The notes: a model not told the origin generated them from the sequence alone. Counted from the stretch's first letter, positions 17,186 to 26,628 are shown. The stretch is DNA of 64,000 nucleotides from CAYZJR01 sp964503045 (GCA_964503045.1 CAZCZI010000026.1:22903-86902), one strand, 5' to 3'. Translations and numbers: made by a program.

Positions 17186-17738
17186 ACTGACTGATTAAGC
17201 CAACCCTCCTGACAACCAAGGTATTCGCAGCAGGCTTCATCATGACAACCACTGATGCAAAGAGGGACTCTTTTCAAACAGCCCCGTGCCCCGAGAACCC
17301 GCTTGACAAGCAGGTTTTCAAGCGCAAATCCTGTTAACGATTGGCCACTCTCTGCCAAGTATTTATGAGATCGTCTGTAAAAGCTCATGTCCACGAAGCT
17401 TCGGAAGAATCAGCAAGTACTTAAAGTCTTTATGAGATTGCCAAGTTTTACTGAAAACTACATACGCTTTTTGTTAAACCGTATCGTTCTTAATTCTCTC
17501 TCTCGCTGACGACGAGAAACCCCAAAAGCTTTTGCTTTCCACCACCTGAAAACTCTGTTTCATCCAGAAATGGGTGCAACGGTTAAAAGTAGTTTTCATT
17601 TGCTTCGTGGTTTGGCTTTTGGAGAAGTGCGTGAGTTGTCTCACCGCGCTTCACATGCATGTCGGCCAACAGTTTGGCTTCGACATTTGCTTTCGGCTAA
17701 CTCTAATTCGAACAATCTCTAGAACCTAGGAGTCTTCG
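17186..17738. other. intergenic stretch before the ABC transporter
   Basis: About 550 bases with no coding frame I can support. It presumably holds the transporter promoter. A 70-residue minus-strand frame (17182-17394) contains several Cys but has no ribosome site. Confidence 0.4.
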
Positions 17739-19667
17739 ATGAACCAACAGTTCAACAAGACGCTTCTGCGCCGCATCGCTGCGATTGCGAAGCCTTTCTG
17801 GTTCTCTGACGGCAAGAAAAGCGTTCTGCGCTTGCTCGGTGTGACGGCCATCATGGTCGCCGCTTTCTTCGGTCTCTTCGCGTTTATCGACGCGGTGGGC
17901 GGAATGGTAAAGCACATCGCCGGGCTCGACTCGCAGGGTTTCATCGGATTGGCTACCCACTGGGGTCTGCCCATCCTTGCCGGTCTCGGAATCACGGGTT
18001 TCGCACTCAAGCTCTATGCGCGCAAGAGTGCCAACACCAGAGCAATTGTCCTTTTGGGACTCTTGCTGCTTCTCATGCTGTCCGTCAACATGCTCAACAT
18101 CGTCATCAACTACGTTGGCGGCGCATTCATGAACGCCCTGGCGAGCAAACAGGAACCGTTCTACTGGAAGATGCTGTGGATCTACGCCAGCGTCTTCGTC
18201 GTCGGTACCCCGATTGTCGTGTTCTACTCGTACGTGCGCGACAAGCTGATCATGGCGTGGCGGCAAGGTCTCACCGACTGGATCTTGGCGAAGTACTTCA
18301 AGAACCGCAGCTACTACCGGATCAACAACGACCTCAAGATCGACAACCCTGACGAACGTATTCACCAGGACGTCGACGCCTTCGTGCGTCAGTTCCTGTC
18401 CCTGATGCTGTCGTTTCTCGGCTCGATTCTGACCTTCGTGTCGTTCATCACCATTTTGTGGTCGATTTCGACGACGCTGGTCATCTTCGCGGTCGTGTAC
18501 TCCGTCATCGGCTCGATCGTGATCACCTGGTGGTTCGGTCGCAAGCTGGCTGCGCTCAACTTCGAGCAGACCAAGTTGGAAGCGGACTTCCGCTACAACC
18601 TGATCCACGTCCGTAACAACGTCGAGTCCATTGCCTTCTACAATGGTGAGGACAAGGAAGAGAAGCAGGTACGCGGTCGTTTCGCCGCTGCCATGAGCAA
18701 CTTCAACTTCCTCATCGGCTGGACGCGAAACCTCAACTTCCTGCAGACGGGCTTCGACTACTTCGTGATCGTCATCCCGTCGATGATCATCGCGCCGCTG
18801 TATTTCGCTGGACATGCCGACCTCGGCACCATCCAGCAGGCCGGCATGGCATTCTCCCAGGTGCTGGGCGCGCTCGCGCTCATCGTCGTGGAGTTCCGCT
18901 CGCTGGCTTCGTTTACGGCGAACACCAACCGTCTGGCCTCCTTCGTGGAAGCCCTCGACGCGCCGGATATCTCCAGCACTCCTGGACACACGGCGATCAA
19001 GATGCGGTATGAGCCTCGCATCGCGATGGAAAACGTCACGCTCCAGACCCCCAACTACGAGCGCACGCTCGTGAAGGACCTCAACCTCGAGGTCAAGCCG
19101 GGTCAGGGCATGGTCTTCATCGGTCCCTCGGGCTCCGGTAAGAGCTCCTTGCTGCGTGCGATCGCGGGTCTGTGGAAGTCGGGTGAAGGCGCAGTCGTTC
19201 GCCCCGATCTGAAGGACGGTGTTCTCTTCCTGCCCCAGGTGCCGTACATGAGCCTGGGCACCCTGCGCGATCAGCTGCTCTACCCCGGCTCGGAAACGAC
19301 CGTGTCGGACGAGGAGCTGGAGAAGGTTCTCGTTGCGGTCAACCTGCCCGACCTCACCGGTCGTGTCGGCGGCCTCGGCGCGGAACTCAACTGGAGAAGC
19401 GTTCTGTCTCCGGGTGAGCAGCAGCGCGTGGCGTTTGCCCGCCTGCTCGTTCACAAGCCGAAGTTCGCCATTCTCGACGAGGCGACGAGCGCGCTCGACC
19501 CGAAGAACGAGGAGCATCTCTACTCGATGCTCAAGGCTTCGGGCTGCACGTTCATCTCGGTCGGCCACCGTCCGAGCCTGCTCAAGTTCCATGACCACGT
19601 CCTGGAGCTGGTGGGCGATACGACCTGGCGCATCGAGCCCACGTCGACCTTCGGCGGCATGCACTAA
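17739..19667 (+). CDS. ABC transporter, fused permease-ATPase of the SbmA/YddA (ABCD-like) type
   Basis: A 642-residue half transporter: six membrane helices (about 30-350) of the ABC_membrane_2/SbmA-BacA type, then an ATPase. Walker A is GPSGSGKSS at 462-470, the signature is LSPGEQQ at 556-562, and Walker B plus catalytic Glu is FAILDEATS at 576-584, with the switch His in SVGHRPS. It would act as a homodimer in the inner membrane. Relatives import peptides or vitamin B12, or handle very-long-chain acyl-CoA (ABCD), so the substrate is uncertain. The LSPGEQQR signature with RVAFARLL is characteristic of this subfamily. Strong GC3 bias suggests high expression. The ribosome site is ACCTAGGAGTCTTCG. 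Confidence 0.9.
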   Translation: MNQQFNKTLLRRIAAIAKPFWFSDGKKSVLRLLGVTAIMVAAFFGLFAFIDAVGGMVKHIAGLDSQGFIGLATHWGLPILAGLGITGFALKLYARKSANTRAIVLLGLLLLLMLSVNMLNIVINYVGGAFMNALASKQEPFYWKMLWIYASVFVVGTPIVVFYSYVRDKLIMAWRQGLTDWILAKYFKNRSYYRINNDLKIDNPDERIHQDVDAFVRQFLSLMLSFLGSILTFVSFITILWSISTTLVIFAVVYSVIGSIVITWWFGRKLAALNFEQTKLEADFRYNLIHVRNNVESIAFYNGEDKEEKQVRGRFAAAMSNFNFLIGWTRNLNFLQTGFDYFVIVIPSMIIAPLYFAGHADLGTIQQAGMAFSQVLGALALIVVEFRSLASFTANTNRLASFVEALDAPDISSTPGHTAIKMRYEPRIAMENVTLQTPNYERTLVKDLNLEVKPGQGMVFIGPSGSGKSSLLRAIAGLWKSGEGAVVRPDLKDGVLFLPQVPYMSLGTLRDQLLYPGSETTVSDEELEKVLVAVNLPDLTGRVGGLGAELNWRSVLSPGEQQRVAFARLLVHKPKFAILDEATSALDPKNEEHLYSMLKASGCTFISVGHRPSLLKFHDHVLELVGDTTWRIEPTSTFGGMH

Positions 19668-19801
19668 GACGGGATTCGCTGGCGTGGCGGCGGGTGTATT
19701 CGCGTAAAGCGATTGCCCGCTGCCACTGCCGGCGATGCTCCCGGGCGCATGCACTCCGTTCAAATTTGAGACCACAAGTCTTTTTCTCGGAGGAACAAAA
19801 C

Positions 19802-20077
19802 ATGTTAGGTGCTCTCTTAATCGGAATCGGCGTGGGGCTTTTGAGCTTCGGCGCGCTCGAGGTAATCGTGCGCACCAAGCCAGGCTTCACGCTTCCCGCT
19901 CTGCTTCTGGCGATTCTCGCTGGACAGCTTTTGAGGTTTGCATTCGCTGCCGAGGCAGCAGGCATCATCTACCTCATGGGCTGGATGCTCGCCATGTCCG
20001 TGTCCGTCACCATTGGCTTTGCCATGCGTGCGGCAGCGAGATCCCGAAACAACAGGTCTGGCGGTCCAAAGAAGTAG
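19802..20077 (+). CDS. small membrane protein, unknown
   Basis: A 91-residue protein from the ATG at 19802 after TCGGAGGAACAAAAC. Hydrophobic segments are about 2-20, 30-47 and 53-77, with a basic tail (RAAARSRNNRSGGPKK). It follows the ABC transporter by 134 bases in the same direction. It is possibly an accessory membrane subunit, but no family is recognised. Confidence 0.7.
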   Translation: MLGALLIGIGVGLLSFGALEVIVRTKPGFTLPALLLAILAGQLLRFAFAAEAAGIIYLMGWMLAMSVSVTIGFAMRAAARSRNNRSGGPKK

Positions 20078-20178
20078 TCTACGTGCCTTATTTCTCGACA
20101 ATCGGGTCGCTCTCGAACTTTGTGTTCGAGGGCAACCCGGCATTGCCCTAAGCAACATTCGAAAAACAGGACACGCCT

Positions 20179-20829
20179 ATGCGCATAGTCTTTCTCAGTG
20201 ATACTCACAACAAGTTGGATCAGATCGCCGTCCCCGATGGCGACATTCTGATTCACAGCGGTGACTTCACTAATCACGGAAGTGTCGATGAGGTGCGGCG
20301 TTTCAACGACCAGTTGGCACGTTTGCCTCACCGATACAAAATCGTGATTGCAGGAAACCACGAGCTCCTCTTTCAGCAAGACCCAGAGAAGGCGCGTGCG
20401 CTAATCACTGCCGCAATCTACTTGGAGGACACGTCGGTCACAATCGAAGGCATCAAGATCTACGGCACGCCGTGGATTCCCGACTTCGCTAAAACCGCGT
20501 TCAACCTTCCGGTAGGCTCCGAACGGCTCAAGTTGACGTGGGACAAAATCCCCGACGACACCGATATCTTGATCACGCACGGACCGCCCAAGGACCATCT
20601 CGACGCGATTCCGAAAGGAAAGACCGTCGGATGCCCATTCTTGCGCGACCGGGTCAAGGTAGTGAAGCCACGCATTCACTGCTTCGGACATGTTCACCAC
20701 AGCCACGGAAAGTTGGAAGTGGATGGAACACTGTTCGTCAACGGTGCCAACAACACCGAACAGTACCAGCCCACCAACCCACCCATCGTGGTCGACGTGG
20801 ACTGGGAACCGAAGCCAAAAGTCAGCTAA
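20179..20829 (+). CDS. calcineurin-like metallophosphoesterase
   Basis: A 216-residue protein with all the core motifs of binuclear metallophosphoesterases: D8 and H10 (SDTHN), D29 (HSGDF), N60-H61 (GNHE), H134 (THGPP) and GHVHHSHG (H171, H173). Its size and order match the short MPPED1/MPPED2-like (239AB) group, which hydrolyses cyclic nucleotides or related phosphodiesters in animals; the bacterial substrate is unknown. It is cytosolic, with no signal sequence. It is 101 bases after the small membrane protein gene and could share its transcript. Confidence 0.9.
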   Translation: MRIVFLSDTHNKLDQIAVPDGDILIHSGDFTNHGSVDEVRRFNDQLARLPHRYKIVIAGNHELLFQQDPEKARALITAAIYLEDTSVTIEGIKIYGTPWIPDFAKTAFNLPVGSERLKLTWDKIPDDTDILITHGPPKDHLDAIPKGKTVGCPFLRDRVKVVKPRIHCFGHVHHSHGKLEVDGTLFVNGANNTEQYQPTNPPIVVDVDWEPKPKVS

Positions 20830-21047
20830 CTGCCAAGTGTAGAATCACTCGGCAATAGCTGCGGGTCACTGGAGAGCCGGTCGAGCTGAGTCTTTCAAGA
20901 CTCCTCTTCCGGCTTCTCCTTTTTCGACCCGCGCTGCTACCTTGTATAGTTGCTCCCGGTCCAAAAATCACTTATTAGCGCCGCGCGGCAGGGACATCCT
21001 TGTCTCACCACCGCGCCATCACCCTTAGTGGCACAAAAAAAACAAGA

Positions 21048-21416
21048 TTAGTGAACGAGATCGCTGACACGAACCTTGAAGTTCTCGCAAGAGCCGTCGG
21101 CGTCCGGGTCACCAATCGGCTCGACAGTCATGTGACGCCACGTAGCGCTGACGCCATCGACAAGCTTGAAGCCCCGCTCTGACAAAGCCAAATACAGGAA
21201 ATCGAAGATGTCCGATTGAGACAGTGGTAGTTCCGATGTACAACCAAGAGATCTCTTTACGCAGAAACTGCCTGCAAGGGAGTACGTTCCATCTGCAGCG
21301 CGCCTACAGCGCAGTGTGCAGTTAACTTCGCGACCAGGTTTTGGAACCTCCTCTTTCAACACCGTGGCGATCATGGAAGAGACGCGCTTCTCGTCAAAAG
21401 TTTTCTGGACTGTCAT
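21048..21416 (-). CDS. small soluble protein, unknown
   Basis: A 122-residue protein. The ATG at 21416 follows GAAGGAGACTGTC, a strong ribosome site. There are four Cys (NCTLRCRR, SFCVKRSLGC) plus one near the C-terminus (SCENFK). No membrane segment or recognised fold. It is the downstream gene of a minus-strand pair. Confidence 0.7.
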   Translation of the reverse strand: MTVQKTFDEKRVSSMIATVLKEEVPKPGREVNCTLRCRRAADGTYSLAGSFCVKRSLGCTSELPLSQSDIFDFLYLALSERGFKLVDGVSATWRHMTVEPIGDPDADGSCENFKVRVSDLVH

Positions 21417-21503
21417 GACAGTCTCCTTCCGAAACGTCGTTCGGAAAAAATATGAAGGAATGGAATGGAGTGGAACGGAATGGAACAGAATGAGTGCAGT
21501 GAA

Positions 21504-21872
21504 TCAGTGATGCTGCTTGTTGTCCCTGCAAAGGCGATCGGCAAGCGCCATCACGCGGTGGAGAATGAGTCCGGCAAGACGTATAGCTAGCCCTAGGGCC
21601 CAAAAGAAGCCAACCACCGCAACGAGAAACAGCGACCCAGCGACGGCACCGTATATCCCATGAATGACAGAGATCTCATTCGAGAAAAGCCAGGCGCCGA
21701 ACAGGGCACCGATAGCACCAGCCATGCCTGCGACATAACAAACCGCGTCGGTAGCAGACTTCTGGCTTGATAGCGCCGATGCCAGTCGAGTTTTGTTCAA
21801 AAGAACGCGATTGAGAAATACGCTGAAGATGCCGCCCAATGCAGTCATCATCAAGACTATGAAAGCGTTCAT
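21504..21872 (-). CDS. membrane protein, unknown
   Basis: From the ATG at 21872 this gives a 122-residue protein with hydrophobic segments at about 2-20, 42-62 and 70-102 and a His-containing tail (RDNKQHH). An in-frame start at 21965 would add 31 residues without a ribosome site. It lies 87 bases upstream of the next minus-strand gene. No family is recognised. A plus-strand frame (21793-22410) covers its start, but its Ser/Arg-rich product looks like noise. Confidence 0.6.
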   Translation of the reverse strand: MNAFIVLMMTALGGIFSVFLNRVLLNKTRLASALSSQKSATDAVCYVAGMAGAIGALFGAWLFSNEISVIHGIYGAVAGSLFLVAVVGFFWALGLAIRLAGLILHRVMALADRLCRDNKQHH

Positions 21873-22450
21873 AAAAAGACACCGAGAAGCGGTCCGCTTG
21901 CAGCAGACAAAATTACTTGTTTTATCACAGTTAAGCCCTCGCTTGAAGTTCGACATAGAACGCACAGAATCAGCTTCTTCACAGCGTTCAGCTGTGAATT
22001 CTCAAAAACAAAGAGTGGCTGGATCAGATGCTTCGATTCGTTCTTCAAGACTTGAAAGAGAGAGAGAGTCAACAAAAACTATTGAAAGAAAGCGACTGCT
22101 GGCGCAACTCGCAAACGCCAAAAAATCGAGATTCGTCAGATCCGCTCCTTGCGCAGCGGAATTGGTACTCCGATCAGCGCTTCACTTGGTACACACCATA
22201 GACAATTTAAATCCAACCTCCAGAGCCTTGACAGGACTCAATCTAGGAACATCGTCTTTGAACGCCGCGCGCCTTGGGGCACGGAATTCGGTTATCCCCT
22301 TGTTATGCTCGCAACCTAAACTGGCTAACATCGCGAAAAACACCCTGACCAACTGCTCAACCGATTCAACGGGCAAACAGCGTAATCGCCTTTTTGCACG
22401 ACGAGCTTGAGCAGCCGCCCCTTACTCAACTCTTATGAGGTGTTCTTTAA
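21873..22450. other. intergenic stretch, AT-rich
   Basis: Divergent intergenic region between the minus-strand membrane gene and the 95-residue exported protein. One long plus-strand frame exists but its composition (Ser, Arg, Leu, Asn rich) and lack of a ribosome site argue against a gene. No other structure was seen. Confidence 0.4.
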
Positions 22451-22738
22451 ATGAAACTATCCATACTCGCCGCCATTTTCGCCCTCTTAGTAATTCCAGT
22501 CTCTGCAAAAGCTGAAGAAACAAACAACTCACAATGCTCCAATCCCGTCCATACATCTGAATACTCCCATGAAAGCGGCACCACCATGGAGGACCACAAT
22601 ACCGGAATCCGCATGTACACCCGCTGCGATGGCGCTATAGTCTGCGAACGCAACGGTAAAATTGAGTCAGTCAGCTTCCCTGACGCTGATTCTGTGCAAC
22701 TTTGTCTGCGCCTCTCGCAAGATTGGGCTCATCGATAA
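22451..22738 (+). CDS. small secreted cysteine-containing protein
   Basis: A 95-residue protein with a signal peptide (1-21, ending VSAKA-EE). The mature domain of about 74 residues has four Cys (QCSN, RCDG, VCER, LCLR) that could form two disulphides, and His/Met-containing stretches (HTSEYSHESGTTMEDHNTG) that might bind metal. GAGGT lies 10 bases before the ATG. No family is recognised. Confidence 0.65.
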   Translation: MKLSILAAIFALLVIPVSAKAEETNNSQCSNPVHTSEYSHESGTTMEDHNTGIRMYTRCDGAIVCERNGKIESVSFPDADSVQLCLRLSQDWAHR

Positions 22739-22820
22739 CTAGCTTATTCCGCCATTAACGAATACAAAGCGACTGAGCGCCTTCTTTTCGGAGGCGCTTC
22801 ATGCCTTCGTGTAATCCAAG

Positions 22821-22868
22821 TCGACTCAATTGGAGTGATCCAATTCGACTCAATCGGAGTGATCCAAT
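22821..22868. repeat. two-copy 24-base tandem repeat
   Basis: TCGACTCAATTGGAGTGATCCAAT is repeated directly at 22845-22868 with one base change. Each unit holds near-palindromic ATTGG...CCAAT, so a hairpin can form. It lies in the 22739-23173 gap, which otherwise shows no coding signal. Confidence 0.6.
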
Positions 22869-23173
22869 TTAACCTTCACTAATTGCGATCTAAAAGGCCA
22901 GTACCATGTTCGCGCTATATGAACTCTTTTACGGTTGCAAAGAGGATTGCGCAATCATAGGTTAGAAAGCATATCTCGTTCTCTTTTTCTCCCGAAGAAC
23001 CAAGCCCCCTCAGCACTCAGCACCCCTCTCAAAACTCATCGCTGTTGTCGATCTCCCAAAGGAGCGTCGATGACCGTCGCACGGTTTTGAAAGCCGGATT
23101 TTGAAAGCCGGTAATGAGGGGCTATTCAAGGACTTGGTCTTGGGCCTTTCAACTTGCGCCTCACGGAGGCACT

Positions 23174-23557
23174 ATGAAATTTCTCTTACTCGCTGCTCTT
23201 CTGCTCATCGGCTGGTCCGTGGTGAGCAATTGGCGCCGTGCGTCACGCGCGTACGGTCAGTTCAAATCCCGCCAGGATCAACTGTCGAACAACGATGAGA
23301 TCATGCGGAAGTTTGGCGAAAAGCGCGTTCGGCTCTCAGAACTTCGGGTCGAATACCTGGAAGTGACCGGCGTCAACTCCGTCGGCGACCCGGCATGGAA
23401 TTTCGTCGACACGTCTGTGAAGAACTCGCATGACGCGCTCGGACAGTTCAAGTTCGAGCAGGCTTTTCATTTCATGACCTACGCGGTCGATCATGCACAA
23501 CGCATCGTGGACCATGAGCGTCGCAACTCGGCGCCCATCGACCCGAGCATCGTCTAG
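23174..23557 (+). CDS. small membrane-anchored protein, unknown
   Basis: A 127-residue protein from the ATG at 23174 after ACGGAGGCACT. An N-terminal membrane segment (2-18) is followed by a charged helical domain (22-60) and a second helical part (75-115) with VDHAQRIVDHERRN. GC-rich regular codons. It is probably co-transcribed with the beta-barrel protein 48 bases downstream, which suggests an envelope role. Confidence 0.7.
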   Translation: MKFLLLAALLLIGWSVVSNWRRASRAYGQFKSRQDQLSNNDEIMRKFGEKRVRLSELRVEYLEVTGVNSVGDPAWNFVDTSVKNSHDALGQFKFEQAFHFMTYAVDHAQRIVDHERRNSAPIDPSIV

Positions 23558-23604
23558 GACAGCAGGCAACTGCTGAAACCCATAATCTCATCAGGAATAC
23601 CAAA

Positions 23605-24327
23605 ATGTTTTCCCAAGACCGTAGCGTTCGAGTCGCACACTCGAACGGCAACACGGCGTTCCATTCACTCTTTCTGTGCACCGCTTTTGTCCTCAGCCTG
23701 ATTCTCGCTTCAAACGTTTCCGCCCAGACTGTCGTCGACTCGACGGTCGCGGCACCGAGCACCACCCTCGATACCGCGTTCGCCAACGCGATCGACACCT
23801 CGAGCCTCGAAATCGACACGACCAAGATCGCAGTCGAAGACACGACGCTCGCCGCTTCCGGGAGCTTCTCGCAAGCCGCGAACGTGCTGCCTTCGGACAG
23901 CGTCGCCCCTGCTCGCAAGAACTCGATGTTTCACTTCGACGTGAAGGAGTCGTTCAAGAATGCCCGCGTCAACATCAACGGCATCTCTTACCACTTCGAC
24001 CGCACCAACGAGCACAACGAGCGCAACTGGGGCGTCGGGCTGGAACTTCCGGTGACCGAAAATTCGGCATGGATGGTCGGCTACTATCACAACAGCAACT
24101 GGCGCCCGACGACGTACGCCTGGTACGTGAAGACGCCTTGGAAGGTCGGTCCCGTTCACTTCGGCTGGATGGCCGGTCTAGCGACGGGCTATGCCCCCAA
24201 CAACAACTTCACGCCGATTCCGGTTGCCGGACTCGCAGCCACCGTCCGCAATGACAAGGTCGGCGTCAACCTCGTGTGCCTGCCGCCCGAAGTCTGCGCG
24301 GTAAACCTCACGATCAAGGTCTGGTAA
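23605..24327 (+). CDS. outer-membrane beta-barrel protein, PagP-like topology
   Basis: A 240-residue protein with a signal peptide (hydrophobic 18-38, ending VSAQ) and a Thr/Ala/Ser-rich spacer (41-105). From about residue 115, alternating beta strands begin with NGISYHFDRTNEHNERNWGV. They continue through WMVGYYHNSNWRPTTYAWYV and end in LTIKVW. The aromatic last residue fits the C-terminal signal used for barrel assembly. The pattern NGISYHFDR plus NxxNWGVGLEL resembles small eight-stranded barrel proteins found in Gram-negative bacteria and some phages. Function is unknown; PagP-like acyltransferase activity is not shown. This is one of the better signs that the host has an outer membrane. 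Confidence 0.7.
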   Translation: MFSQDRSVRVAHSNGNTAFHSLFLCTAFVLSLILASNVSAQTVVDSTVAAPSTTLDTAFANAIDTSSLEIDTTKIAVEDTTLAASGSFSQAANVLPSDSVAPARKNSMFHFDVKESFKNARVNINGISYHFDRTNEHNERNWGVGLELPVTENSAWMVGYYHNSNWRPTTYAWYVKTPWKVGPVHFGWMAGLATGYAPNNNFTPIPVAGLAATVRNDKVGVNLVCLPPEVCAVNLTIKVW

Positions 24328-24353
24328 AGCCACCTGTAATGATTCTTTTGTTT

Positions 24354-24387
24354 GGGGAAGAGCACAGCCGTTACTGTGCTCTTCCCC
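24354..24387 (+). terminator. perfect 14-base hairpin
   Basis: GGGGAAGAGCACAG, six bases, CTGTGCTCTTCCCC. It lies 27 bases after the beta-barrel gene stop. It lacks a T tract but is among the strongest stems in the window. Confidence 0.75.
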
Positions 24388-24478
24388 GGCCCGAGTGCCA
24401 CCAGGTTTGGTGCTTTTATATTTAACTCGAATCTTACGGTTTAATATAGTATTTGAACGCATTAAAGAAATGAGCAGC

Positions 24479-24506
24479 GAGGAACCAGGCTACCGCCTGG
24501 TTCCTC
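24479..24506 (-). terminator. hairpin after the minus-strand gene
   Basis: GAGGAACCAGG, six bases, CCTGGTTCCTC. It lies 26 bases past the stop of the 24532-25188 gene on the minus strand, followed by a T-containing stretch in that direction. Confidence 0.65.
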
Positions 24507-24531
24507 CTGCATCATCGACGATGACGTGCGG

Positions 24532-25188
24532 TCAGTCAGACTCGATCCAGAACTTCGGCGGTGGCGGTTCGCCGGGCCAGGCCGGACTCGAGCGCACGTA
24601 CGAAATGTCTTTATTGCTGCATTGCACGTGCATCGCAGTCAGGCTCATCTGAGCCAGAAACTCCTCGTCCTTGAGATTGACTGGCTCGGGACCAAACGGT
24701 GAGGCGTCCCAGTCGCACAAAACGAACACCGGCGGTGCAAACCGCCTGATGTACGGATTTCGGAATGCAGCCATCCAGCGCGACAAAGACACCGGGCCGT
24801 CAAACAACACCGGGCCGTCAAACAACACCGGGTCGTACACTACCGGATTGTAGCGATCGCTGATATCGCAGGCGGCGACATAGTTCTTCCACACCAGGCT
24901 CCGTTGGGGATCCTCGCCCACAACAAGTGCAGCGAAGAAATCGTCAACCTCGATGTGTCGCAAGCGGAAATCATCTGCGTCTCGAAGAGGCGACGCAATC
25001 ACACCGTCATCTTTCGGCGGAAGCGCCCAGACGCGGCCGGCAACGAGTCCTCGTTGGGCAAGGTGCTGTCCGATGAAATGAGCTCTCATTCGGGCACCGA
25101 ATCTGGGTTCGTGTAGTTGCAGCGCTTTGAGTCCTTCGATTTCCGCAAAAATCGCAGCAGGGTCGATAGCGAGTTTGTTTACGTCCAT
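24532..25188 (-). CDS. unknown protein with faint protein-glutaminase-fold resemblance
   Basis: A 218-residue protein from the ATG at 25188 after CGGAGCCTACA; a start at 25218 would add 10 residues. Sections reading RMRAHFIGQHLAQRGLVAG, VWALP, and NPVVYDPVLFDGPVSLSRW recall the order CxRAH, YHV, LDPSL-W of bacterial protein-glutaminase folds. The catalytic Cys position reads Gly (FGARMRAH) and the His of the YHV strand is absent. If the resemblance is real, this is a pseudoenzyme. This is a weak inference. It carries an in-frame 18-base duplication (repeat of DGPVLF). Confidence 0.6.
   Translation of the reverse strand: MDVNKLAIDPAAIFAEIEGLKALQLHEPRFGARMRAHFIGQHLAQRGLVAGRVWALPPKDDGVIASPLRDADDFRLRHIEVDDFFAALVVGEDPQRSLVWKNYVAACDISDRYNPVVYDPVLFDGPVLFDGPVSLSRWMAAFRNPYIRRFAPPVFVLCDWDASPFGPEPVNLKDEEFLAQMSLTAMHVQCSNKDISYVRSSPAWPGEPPPPKFWIESD
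24791..24826. repeat. 18-base tandem duplication inside a coding region
   Basis: ACCGGGCCGTCAAACAAC occurs twice, perfectly, back to back, adding six residues in frame to the host gene. A perfect copy suggests a recent slippage event, or strain-variable length. Confidence 0.8.
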
Positions 25189-25635
25189 TGTAGGCTCCGT
25201 AAAACAGTGATTGCACAAGCCACTTGCCGGACCAGAGCATGGTCACAAACTAGTGGCGGTCAGGGTCGAGCGTCGGCGGTGACGCGTTGAGTGACATTGA
25301 ATTAGTGGGAACAGTTGAATTGGCGAGGAAATTCCAGAGAACTTTTTTGGAGAAAGAGATGATTCATGATCTACAAAAAAGCGCTTACAAGATCATCAAA
25401 ACTTTTGTAATAGACGTTCTCTTTACATCCCGTCACAGTACTCAACCATTGCCGCCTCGCAACATTTCGAGGTTCCGGCCGCATCGCGCTCTAGCCACCG
25501 TCACAAAGCTGCGCTAGCTGCATAGGCAAGTATTCCCAGGAAATTCCAAGGGAAATCCTTCCGTTTCACATTTTGGTCAGAACTTCCTGCAATGATACTC
25601 CAACCTGCTTTGGACGTTATCGGTGGCACCTTCAA
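25189..25635. other. divergent intergenic region
   Basis: Between a minus-strand gene and the esterase. Short open frames exist but none has a ribosome site. It presumably holds promoters for both. AT-rich in 25310-25420. Confidence 0.4.
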
Positions 25636-26628
25636 ATGGATGACACGATCAGAGAAATTCACGAAAGAAAGCGCCTGCGCGAAATGACGGATGAGCGCTC
25701 ATGCCTCTCCGCGAACATTTGGGACTCGATGAGACCTGATAGCACATCCAATCCTCCGCTGGAGCTCGACAAGCTGACGGCCTCGGACTTGACTCCCGGG
25801 CAGACAAAGCGTGTGAGCGCGTGCGTGGATGAAACAAAACGCGAGATCTTCATACACACCCCGAAAGACTACTCACCAGACAAGCAAGCACCGGTGGTGG
25901 TGGTATTCAACGGTTGGGGCGACAAACCTGGACCAGGTGGAACCAAAGCCGGTGCAGCCGGTCTGGCTGAACTCACAGGGCTCGACGCGAAGTCCGACGA
26001 TAAGGGCTTTTTCGTGGTCTACATGAGCGGCAACCCGCGCAAAGATCTTTCGTACAACAATGGACAATACCCGTTTTCCAAGACTGATGACGTAAAGTTT
26101 ACTTCCGAAGTCCTCGATGCGCTAAACAAAAGTGCCACCATAGACAATGACCGAATACATGTGGCGGGCTACTCTCAGGGAGCCAGCTTTGCGCACAAAG
26201 TAGCGGCGGAGCTGCCCGAGAAATACAGACCGGCATCACTGATTGACGTCAGTGGCTGGACGACGGGAAAGGAGCACCCTGCGCCTGAGGGCATGAGCCT
26301 GCTCACTATTCAATCGGGAAAAGATACGGTGGCGCCGCAAGACGGGAGATGGTTCGGACTCCACATGGACAGCGAGGCGAAAACTATCGACCGCTACTTG
26401 CAGGCAAACAAACTAGCCTTATCAGTCCCCTACAGCTGGCAGTCAATCGATGAACAGGTGAAAGTGCAAACCTGGAAAAATCCCAGCAACGGCGCCGAGG
26501 TGAAGAGCGTATACATGCCGACCTTCGCTGGGCACGACTGGCACGGTGGCGCTGGATCAAACGCTCCTGTCAATGCCACCAATCTTTTAATCGATTTCAT
26601 AGACACAAAATCGAGACACCCAAAGTGA
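25636..26628 (+). CDS. alpha/beta-hydrolase, polyhydroxybutyrate-depolymerase-like esterase (copy 1 of 3)
   Basis: A 330-residue protein from the ATG at 25636. A polar N-terminus of about 60 residues precedes the fold: strand IFIHTPKDY, oxyanion region VVVVFNGWGDKPG, nucleophile GYSQGA (S180), acid in SGKDTVAP and His in GHDWHGG. This order matches the LpqC/PHB-depolymerase-like esterases (COG3509). There is no signal peptide, so the substrate is probably cytosolic or the protein leaves by another route. Two more members lie at 44627 and 50316. No clear ribosome site; the start is uncertain, and a TTG at 25573 would add 21 residues. Confidence 0.8.
   Translation: MDDTIREIHERKRLREMTDERSCLSANIWDSMRPDSTSNPPLELDKLTASDLTPGQTKRVSACVDETKREIFIHTPKDYSPDKQAPVVVVFNGWGDKPGPGGTKAGAAGLAELTGLDAKSDDKGFFVVYMSGNPRKDLSYNNGQYPFSKTDDVKFTSEVLDALNKSATIDNDRIHVAGYSQGASFAHKVAAELPEKYRPASLIDVSGWTTGKEHPAPEGMSLLTIQSGKDTVAPQDGRWFGLHMDSEAKTIDRYLQANKLALSVPYSWQSIDEQVKVQTWKNPSNGAEVKSVYMPTFAGHDWHGGAGSNAPVNATNLLIDFIDTKSRHPK

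Noticed and set aside
17703..19775. 690-codon open frame antisense to the ABC transporter
   Set aside because: Mirror image of a gene with strong third-position GC bias; the product is an Arg/Glu/Asp/His-rich low-complexity sequence and the sense strand has all ABC transporter motifs.
21793..22410. 205-codon plus-strand frame
   Set aside because: Overlaps the start of a membrane protein gene, has no ribosome site and a Ser/Arg/Leu-rich product without structure.
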